Source: Clavibacter sp. VKM Ac-2873 | Lineage (GTDB): Bacteria > Actinomycetota > Actinomycetes > Actinomycetales > Microbacteriaceae | Assembly: GCF_015351075.1 (NCBI RefSeq) | Contig: NZ_JADKRS010000002.1 | Coordinates: 248,001-312,000 of the forward strand | Length of the DNA: 64,000 nt | Reading direction: 5' to 3' | Shown here: positions 58,752 to 64,000 of the stretch, in pieces | Layout of the letters: the number at the start of each line of letters is the position of its first letter | Numbering within the stretch: position 1 is the stretch's first letter | Position numbers and translations under genes: made by a program | The notes under the pieces: model-generated | Databases searched by the model: none | What the model was told of the DNA's origin: nothing | The model's input: the letters and a program-made list of their open reading frames with translations, nothing else

Positions 58752-59834
58752 ATGCCCCAGATCACCACGCCCGTAGCGCTCTTCACCGGCCAGTGGGCCG
58801 ACCTGCCGCTGGAGGAGGTCGCGCGGCTCGCGAGCGGCTGGGGCTTCGACGCCCTCGAGATCGCGTGCTCCGCCGAGCACCTCGACGTGTGGCGCGCGGC
58901 CGAGGATCCGGCCTACCTCGACGGCCGCCGCGAGATCCTCGAGCGCCACGGCCTCGAGGTGCACGCGCTCTCGCAGCACCTCACCGGCCAGGCCGTGTGC
59001 GACGACCCGATCGACTTCCGGCACCAGGCGATCCTCCGCTCCAAGGTGTGGGGCGACGGGCGGGCCGAAGGCGTGCGACAGCGCGCGGCGGAGGAGCTGA
59101 AGCTCACCGCGAAGGCGGCCGCGGGGCTCGGGGTCACGCGCGTGACGGGCTTCACCGGATCCCGCATCTGGCCGTACGTGGCGATGTTCCCGCCCGTGCC
59201 GCAGTCGGTCATCGACGCCGGCTACCAGGACTTCGCCGACCGCTGGAACCCGATCATCGACGTGTTCGACGACGAGGGCGTGCGGTACGCGCTCGAGGTG
59301 CACCCGAGCGAGATCGCCTACGACCACTGGACCACCCGCCGCACGCTCGAGGCGATCGGCCACCGTCCCGGCTTCGGCCTCAACTGGGACCCGAGCCACA
59401 TGATGTGGCAGGGCATCGACCCCGTCGGCTTCCTCCTCGACTTCGCCGACCGGATCTACCACGTGCACGCCAAGGACACGCGGGTCACCTCCGACGGCCG
59501 CGGCGGGCGGCTCGGCTCCCACCTCCCCTGGGGGCACCCGCGCCGCGGCTGGGACTTCGTCTCCGTCGGGCACGGCGACGTCCCGTTCGAGCGCGCCTTC
59601 CGGGCGCTCCGCAGCATCGGGTACGACGGTCCCGTCTCCGTCGAGTGGGAGGATGCGGGGATGGACCGCCTGCACGGAGCACCCGACGCCCTCGCGCAGG
59701 TGCGCTCCCTCCTCTGGCCGACGCCCGACAGCCTCTTCGACTCGGCGTTCGCGGCCAACCGCGACGACGCTCCGGCCGCTTCCGCTTCCGCTTCCGCTTC
59801 CGCGACCGACGACCCCGCCGGATCGGCCGCGTGA
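58752..59834 (+). CDS. Sugar phosphate isomerase/epimerase-type TIM barrel
   Basis: A 360-residue xylose-isomerase-like barrel. Metal-binding residues are in YALEVHPSEIAYDHW (Glu), LNWDPSHMMWQGIDP (Asp and His), YHVHAKDTRV (His) and VSVEWEDAGMD (Glu). The pattern is that of the AP_endonuc_2/IolE-IolI family and of many sugar catabolic enzymes in actinobacteria. The C-terminal tail is a disordered (AlaSer)n run encoded by a hexamer repeat. The gene overlaps the following TolB-like gene by 4 bases. Substrate unknown. Confidence 0.85.
   Translation: MPQITTPVALFTGQWADLPLEEVARLASGWGFDALEIACSAEHLDVWRAAEDPAYLDGRREILERHGLEVHALSQHLTGQAVCDDPIDFRHQAILRSKVWGDGRAEGVRQRAAEELKLTAKAAAGLGVTRVTGFTGSRIWPYVAMFPPVPQSVIDAGYQDFADRWNPIIDVFDDEGVRYALEVHPSEIAYDHWTTRRTLEAIGHRPGFGLNWDPSHMMWQGIDPVGFLLDFADRIYHVHAKDTRVTSDGRGGRLGSHLPWGHPRRGWDFVSVGHGDVPFERAFRALRSIGYDGPVSVEWEDAGMDRLHGAPDALAQVRSLLWPTPDSLFDSAFAANRDDAPAASASASASATDDPAGSAA
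59777..59803 (+). repeat. Hexamer tandem repeat in coding sequence
   Basis: CGCTTC is repeated 4.5 times, encoding the AlaSer run at the C-terminus of the isomerase. A six-base unit keeps the reading frame, so copy-number change would alter only the tail length. Confidence 0.85.
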
Positions 59835-60769
59835 CCCTGCGCGACGGCCAGCTGGCCCGCCTCCTCGTCGTCGACGTGGAGACGGGCGCCGAGCGCATGG
59901 TCGCCGAGTCGGCCGTGCTGCACATCGAGGCGCCGAACTGGACGCCCGACGGACGCTGGCTCGTCGTGAACGCGGAGGGCGGCCTCTGGCGGCTGCGCGC
60001 GCCCGAGGTCGAGGAGCCGGATCCGGACCTCCCCGAGCCCGCGGTCGACTTCCAGGCCGTCGACCTCGGCGGCGTCCCGCCCATCAACAACGACCACGTC
60101 ATGTCGCCCGACGGCGCGCACGTCTACGTCTCCGGCCGCGACGGCCACCTCTACGCCATCCCGTGGAACGACGGCGCGGGCGGCGACGGCCGGCGGATCA
60201 CGGCCGATCGGGATCCGGCGCTCCGCTTCAAGAACTACCTGCACGGCGTCTCGCCCGACGGCTCGATGCTCAGCGTGATCGGCGGCCAGGTCGACGCGCG
60301 CGGCGAGTGGACCACGAACATCCACCTCGTGCCCGTCGACGGCGGCCCCACCACGCAGCTCACCGACGACGGCTTCCCCGACGACGGCGCCGAGTTCTCG
60401 CCCGACGGCGGCTGGCTCTACTTCAACTCGGAGCGCGGATCCGACCTGCCTGGCCACGCGCAGCTGTTCACCATGCGCGTCGACGGCACCGACACGCACC
60501 AGTTCACCTCCGACGAGCGCGTCAACTGGTTCCCGCACCCGTCGCCCGACGGCGAGCACATCGTCTACCTCTCCTTCCCGCCCGGCACGCTCGGCCACCC
60601 GGCCGACCGCGACGTGATCCTCCGGCTCATCGACCGGCAGAGCCACCGCACGCGCGACCTCGCCGCCTTCCCCGGCGGCCAGGGCACCATCAACGTCACC
60701 AGCTGGGCGCCCGACTCCCGCCGGTTCGCGTACGTCGCCTACCCCTTCGAGGCGCCGAGCCTGACCTGA
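59831..60769 (+). CDS. TolB-like beta-propeller (PD40 repeats) protein
   Basis: A 312-residue protein with repeated PD40/WD40-like blades: APNWTPDGRWLVVNAEGGLW, HVMSPDGAHVYVSG, HGVSPDGSMLSVIG, AEFSPDGGWLYFNSERGSDL and PHPSPDGEHIVYLSFPPG. It resembles the C-terminal propeller of TolB and of oligopeptidases but has no peptidase domain or signal peptide. GTG 59831 overlaps the isomerase stop (GTGA), suggesting joint function, perhaps in sugar metabolism. The role is unknown. Confidence 0.82.
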   Translation: MTLRDGQLARLLVVDVETGAERMVAESAVLHIEAPNWTPDGRWLVVNAEGGLWRLRAPEVEEPDPDLPEPAVDFQAVDLGGVPPINNDHVMSPDGAHVYVSGRDGHLYAIPWNDGAGGDGRRITADRDPALRFKNYLHGVSPDGSMLSVIGGQVDARGEWTTNIHLVPVDGGPTTQLTDDGFPDDGAEFSPDGGWLYFNSERGSDLPGHAQLFTMRVDGTDTHQFTSDERVNWFPHPSPDGEHIVYLSFPPGTLGHPADRDVILRLIDRQSHRTRDLAAFPGGQGTINVTSWAPDSRRFAYVAYPFEAPSLT

Positions 60770-60930
60770 CCGGGCAGACATCGGCCCGGGGCGAGGGCCC
60801 CGCGGCACGCACGATCCGCGGAGCGTAGCCGCAGGGATTTCCCCGGGTCGGGGAGATGCCGCATGGGATCATGGGGATCCGCGCCACCCGCCGTCCCGAT
60901 CTCCCGTCGGCCTCATTCCCGGAGACCCCC

Positions 60931-61959
60931 GTGAACATCACCACGACCACCTGGCTCATCACGATCGCGGTCACCATCGCGTTCTTCGTCTACGAGTTCT
61001 TCACCCACGTGCGGAAGCCGCACGAGCCCACCATCGGCGAGTCCGCCCGCTGGTCGGCCTTCTACATCGGCCTCGCCCTGATCTTCGGCGTCGGCATCGG
61101 CGTCACGAGCGGCTGGGACCTCGGCGGTCAGTACTTCGCCGGCTACCTCACCGAGAAGGCCCTGTCGATCGACAACCTGTTCGTGTTCCTGCTGATCATG
61201 ACCGGGTTCGCGGTGCCGCGGAAGTACCAGCAGAAGGTGCTGATGATCGGCATCGTCATCGCCCTGATCATGCGGGCCGGCTTCATCGCGCTCGGCGCCG
61301 CGCTCATCGAGAACTTCTCCTGGGTCTTCTACATCTTCGGCGCGCTGCTGTTCGTGCTCGCGTACCAGCAGATCAAGGGCGACCACGGCGGCAACGCGGC
61401 GGACAACCTGTTCGTGCGCATCGCCCGCCGGATCCTCCCCGTGCACGACGACTTCGTGGGCGACCGCTTCACCACGAAGATCGACGGCAAGCGCTTCGTG
61501 ACCCCGCTCCTGCTCTGCGTCATCGCGATCGGCTTCGTCGACCTGGTGTTCGCGCTCGACTCGATCCCCGCGATCTACGGCCTGACGAACGAGGCGTACA
61601 TCGTGTTCACTGCGAACGCCTTCGCGCTGATGGGCCTCCGCCAGCTGTACTTCCTCATCGGCGGGCTGCTCGAGCGCCTCGTGTACCTGTCGCAGGGCCT
61701 CGCGGTGATCCTCGCGTTCATCGGCCTCAAGCTCGTGCTGCACGCGATGCACGTCAACGAGCTGCCCTTCGTCAACGGCGGCCGGAACATCGAGTGGGCC
61801 CCGGAGATCCCGATCTGGTTCTCGCTCCTCTTCATCGGCGCGACCATCACGGTCGCCACCGTCGCGAGCCTCGCGAAGACCCGCGGCGACAGGCAGAAGG
61901 AGGACCGCGCGAGCGTGGACGGCGAGACCGTCACGCGCGCGACGGAGGAGGAGCACTAG
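60931..61959 (+). CDS. TerC-family integral membrane protein
   Basis: A 342-residue protein with about nine helices. The family marks are EKALSIDNLFVFLLIMTGFA (with Asp), FIALGAALIENFSW and LVFALDSIPAIYGLTNEAYI. These acidic residues lie inside membrane helices. TerC/Alx proteins are implicated in metal (Mn) export at the membrane and in tellurite resistance. GTG 60931 has GGAGAC upstream. No yybP-ykoY riboswitch is clearly seen. A terminator follows the stop. Confidence 0.92.
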   Translation: MNITTTTWLITIAVTIAFFVYEFFTHVRKPHEPTIGESARWSAFYIGLALIFGVGIGVTSGWDLGGQYFAGYLTEKALSIDNLFVFLLIMTGFAVPRKYQQKVLMIGIVIALIMRAGFIALGAALIENFSWVFYIFGALLFVLAYQQIKGDHGGNAADNLFVRIARRILPVHDDFVGDRFTTKIDGKRFVTPLLLCVIAIGFVDLVFALDSIPAIYGLTNEAYIVFTANAFALMGLRQLYFLIGGLLERLVYLSQGLAVILAFIGLKLVLHAMHVNELPFVNGGRNIEWAPEIPIWFSLLFIGATITVATVASLAKTRGDRQKEDRASVDGETVTRATEEEH

Positions 61960-61977
61960 CCCTCCCGCACGAACGGC

Positions 61978-62020
61978 ACGACGGCGGGCCCGGCGCACCA
62001 CGCGCCGGGCCCGTCGTCGT
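61978..62020 (+). terminator. Terminator after the TerC gene
   Basis: ACGACGGCGGGCCCGGCGC and GCGCCGGGCCCGTCGTCGT form a 19-base stem with one G-T pair and a five-base ACCAC loop. Confidence 0.75.
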
Positions 62021-62117
62021 CCGCGAGCACGTCCTCGACCCACGACGCCGACGTTGCCGGTGGTCCCGTCCGTGCGCTCCCCGCTCGCCTCGGGCGCTGA
62101 CCTGGCAGCATCGGCCG

Positions 62118-62933
62118 GTGCCCGACGACCCCGACGCCTCCGCCACCGACGACGCCCCGAACCGCGCCCGACTCCTCTGGGACGCGGGCGACCGGGCCGA
62201 GGCCCTCGCCCTCCTCAAGGGGCACCTCCGTGACGAGCCCCGCGACACCGGTGCCCGACTGGCCCTCGCCGGGTTGTACCGCGAGCTCGTCGCGCCCGAC
62301 CAGGCCGGCCGCTGGGGCATCGCGTCGCCCGGCTGGAACACGGAGGTGGAGCGTGACCGCCTCGCGCGCATGATCGCGCACACCGGCATCGCGGACCACG
62401 AGATCGGCGGGTACCTGGCGCTGCCCGCGGATGCCGATCTGCACGCGGAGGTGGCGGCGCTGATGCCCGCGATCGAGATGCACCGCGCCGACTTCGCCGA
62501 CCCGGCGCGAACGACCCGGTGGCAGCGGAAGGCGGCGCGCACGCGGGCGGGGCTCCCGCATCCGCGCGCGGACCGCCCACCCCGCGCACACCGTGCTTCC
62601 GACGCGGTCGAGCACGTCTCCGATGCGCTCTGGTTCATCAGCGGGGCCCTCCTCGTCCTCGGCGTCATCGTGGTGTGGGTGGGCGCGCTCTTCGGCGCGA
62701 GCGTCACCGCCCTGGCCCGCTGGACGGTGGTCCTGACCCTCGCGCTGCTCGCGGTCGCGTGCGTCGCCCGGGCCGTCACGCTGTGGGTGGTGGAGCGCGA
62801 ACGACTCGGGCGCCGACCGTCGCCGGCCGACGTCGACGTGGCCCCCTGGATCATCGGCGGCGCCGTCCTGGCCATCGCCATCGTGGGTCTCGTCACGGAG
62901 GGCCTCCGGAGCGGCGGCCCCCTCCCGTTCTGA
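62118..62933 (+). CDS. TPR-like membrane protein (DUF6584-like)
   Basis: A 271-residue protein. The N-terminal part has a TPR-like repeat (RLLWDAGDRAEALALLKGHL, then TGARLALAGLYRELV), resembling the actinobacterial DUF6584 group; that family name is tentative. Three hydrophobic helices lie in the C-terminal half: FISGALLVLGVIVVWVGALF, WTVVLTLALLAVACVARAVT and PWIIGGAVLAIAIVGLVTEG. GTG 62118 is the start, with the weak hexamer CAGCAT six bases before. Function unknown; the sequence suggests a membrane-associated scaffold or regulatory protein. Confidence 0.65.
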   Translation: MPDDPDASATDDAPNRARLLWDAGDRAEALALLKGHLRDEPRDTGARLALAGLYRELVAPDQAGRWGIASPGWNTEVERDRLARMIAHTGIADHEIGGYLALPADADLHAEVAALMPAIEMHRADFADPARTTRWQRKAARTRAGLPHPRADRPPRAHRASDAVEHVSDALWFISGALLVLGVIVVWVGALFGASVTALARWTVVLTLALLAVACVARAVTLWVVERERLGRRPSPADVDVAPWIIGGAVLAIAIVGLVTEGLRSGGPLPF

Positions 62934-63003
62934 GGCCCACCCTCGCGCTGGCCGTCGAAGCCCGCGCATGGCCACCTCATGGCCGCTTCATAGGAACATG
63001 CGG

Positions 63004-63777
63004 ATGATGGATCCCGTGACCACCACCCCGCCCTCCGGCTTCCAGCCCGCCGCCGCCCCGCAGCCCCGCCTCACGCGCGCCGACGGGTCGCCCATCCGGG
63101 TGCTCGTCGTCGACGACGAGGCGTCCCTCACCGACCTGCTCCAGATGGCGCTGCGCTACGAGGGCTGGCAGATCCGCACGGCTGAGAACGGGCACCAGGC
63201 GCTCGCCGCCGCGCGCGAGTTCAAGCCCGACGCCGTGGTGCTCGACATCATGCTCCCCGACCTCGACGGCCTCCAGGTGCTGTCGCGGCTGCGCGCGGAC
63301 GCCGAGGACATCCCCGTGCTCTTCCTCACGGCGAAGGACTCGCTCGACGACCGGCTCGCGGGCCTCACCGCGGGCGGCGACGACTACGTCACCAAGCCGT
63401 TCAGCCTCGAGGAGGTCGTGGCGCGGCTGCGCGGCCTCATCCGGCGCTCGACCCTCGTGGTCAGCGACAGCGTCGACCCCGTGATCCGCATCGGCGACCT
63501 CACGCTCGACGAGGACAGCCACGAGGTCGCGCGCGCCGGCGACCCCATCGAGCTCACCGCCACCGAGTTCGAGCTGCTGCGGTACCTGATGCGCAACCCG
63601 CGGCGCGTGCTGAGCAAGCTGCAGATCCTCGACCGGGTGTGGAGCTACGACTTCGGCGGCAAGTCGAGCGTGGTCGAGATCTACATCTCCTACCTGCGGC
63701 GCAAGATCGACGCCGGCCGGAACCCGATGATCCACACGGTGCGCGGCAGCGGTTACATGCTCAAGGCCGCGGAGTGA
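63004..63777 (+). CDS. Response regulator (OmpR/PhoB type)
   Basis: A 257-residue two-component regulator. The receiver domain has VLVVDDEASLTDLLQ (acidic pocket), the phospho-acceptor Asp in AVVLDIMLPDLDGLQVLSRL and Lys in VTKPFSLEEVVARL. The C-terminal winged-helix domain has TATEFELLRYLMRNPRRVLS and KSSVVEIYISYLRRKIDAG, typical of the TcrA/MprA group of actinobacteria. ATG 63004 has AGGA 8 bases upstream; ATG 62998 and 63007 are near alternatives. The stop overlaps the sensor kinase gene (GTGA). Confidence 0.93.
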   Translation: MMDPVTTTPPSGFQPAAAPQPRLTRADGSPIRVLVVDDEASLTDLLQMALRYEGWQIRTAENGHQALAAAREFKPDAVVLDIMLPDLDGLQVLSRLRADAEDIPVLFLTAKDSLDDRLAGLTAGGDDYVTKPFSLEEVVARLRGLIRRSTLVVSDSVDPVIRIGDLTLDEDSHEVARAGDPIELTATEFELLRYLMRNPRRVLSKLQILDRVWSYDFGGKSSVVEIYISYLRRKIDAGRNPMIHTVRGSGYMLKAAE

Positions 63778-64000
63778 CGACGCCGCCGGGCAGCGCGCCG
63801 CGGGGCAGCGCGCCGCTGCGGGCCCGGCTCACCGCGGCCGCGGGCGGCATGACCCTGCGGCGCCGCCTCGTCCTCAGCGTCGTGGGGCTGCTGGCGCTCG
63901 CGAGCATCCTCATCGGCACGGTCAGCATCCTCGCGCTGCGGGCGTCGCTCGTGCAGCAGGTCGACCAGCAGCTGCAGGCCACCGCGGCGCGCTCCTCGAA
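63774..64000 (+). CDS. Sensor histidine kinase (5' part, cut by window edge)
   Basis: The N-terminal 75 residues of a sensor kinase whose gene runs off the right edge. After a basic Pro/Ala tail, MTLRRRLVLSVVGLLALASI begins the first membrane helix (through ILIGTVSILALR). VQQVDQQLQATAARSS then starts the extracytoplasmic part. GTG 63774 overlaps the stop of the response regulator, so they form a TcrA-TcrY/MprA-MprB-type pair; ATG 63849 is an alternative start. The signal sensed is unknown. Confidence 0.85.
   Translation, partial: MTTPPGSAPRGSAPLRARLTAAAGGMTLRRRLVLSVVGLLALASILIGTVSILALRASLVQQVDQQLQATAARSS

Noticed and set aside
60770-60930. yybP-ykoY (Mn) riboswitch before the TerC gene
   Set aside because: GGGGAGATG recalls part of the motif, but the conserved pairing and the second loop are not present.

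Overview
The window is about 73% G+C with dense, mostly plus-strand coding, many GTG starts and frequent 4-base GTGA/ATGA gene overlaps. Gene content (menaquinone pathway, MaoC dehydratases next to murB, the tRNA-Trp/secE/nusG/rplK/rplA block, FprA-type ferredoxin reductase) and the very frequent hexamer GGATCC point to a Gram-positive actinobacterium of the Microbacteriaceae, most likely Clavibacter or a close relative. The genus is inference, not proof.

Layout. 1-3.7 kb: a cut-off homocysteine methyltransferase, a MarR regulator, a HAD phosphatase, then a low-GC two-gene insert (unknown protein plus XRE/ImmA-IrrE protease). 3.7-9.5 kb: a GntR/NCS1 permease/biuret-type amidohydrolase module, a membrane glycosyltransferase and a uracil-xanthine permease. 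9.6-13.4 kb: M13 peptidase, a beta-lactamase-fold protein that has lost its catalytic residues, and a histidine phosphatase. 13.4-25 kb: menaquinone genes (menA, menD, menF, menG, polyprenyl diphosphate synthase) interspersed with a phosphatase, a regulator/MFS pair and FprA. 25-35.9 kb: housekeeping and envelope genes (prepilin peptidase, MarR, cardiolipin synthase, YajQ, tRNA-Tyr, two aldo/keto reductases, inositol phosphatase, M23 peptidase, GH13 glucosidase). 36-43.9 kb: tRNA-Thr, tRNA-Met, two tiny genes, MaoC pair, murB, aminotransferase, tRNA-Trp, secE, nusG, rplK, rplA. 44-51.2 kb: LacI-controlled sugar ABC operon ending in a GH68/GH32-like fructan or sucrose hydrolase and a serine hydrolase. 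53.3-58.6 kb: a complete linear azol(in)e peptide (TOMM) cluster. 58.7-64 kb: sugar isomerase, TolB-like protein, TerC, a TPR-like membrane protein and the start of a two-component system.

The strongest candidate for a little-described system is the TOMM cluster: a 74-residue precursor with ten consecutive Cys/Ser/Thr residues, a leader-binding cyclodehydratase partner, a YcaO enzyme, a SagB-type dehydrogenase and a two-gene ABC exporter, all on one strand with short gaps or overlaps. A second candidate is a 28-residue Cys-containing peptide at 36972-37058. It has a near-consensus promoter, paired NrdR-box-like repeats, a structured leader with a B12-box-like motif, a perfect ribosome binding site and its own terminator.

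Two window-wide patterns also stand out. GGATCC is about ten times more frequent than composition predicts. At least fifteen genes have a TAnnnT hexamer 6-8 bases before the start codon, indicating leaderless transcription.
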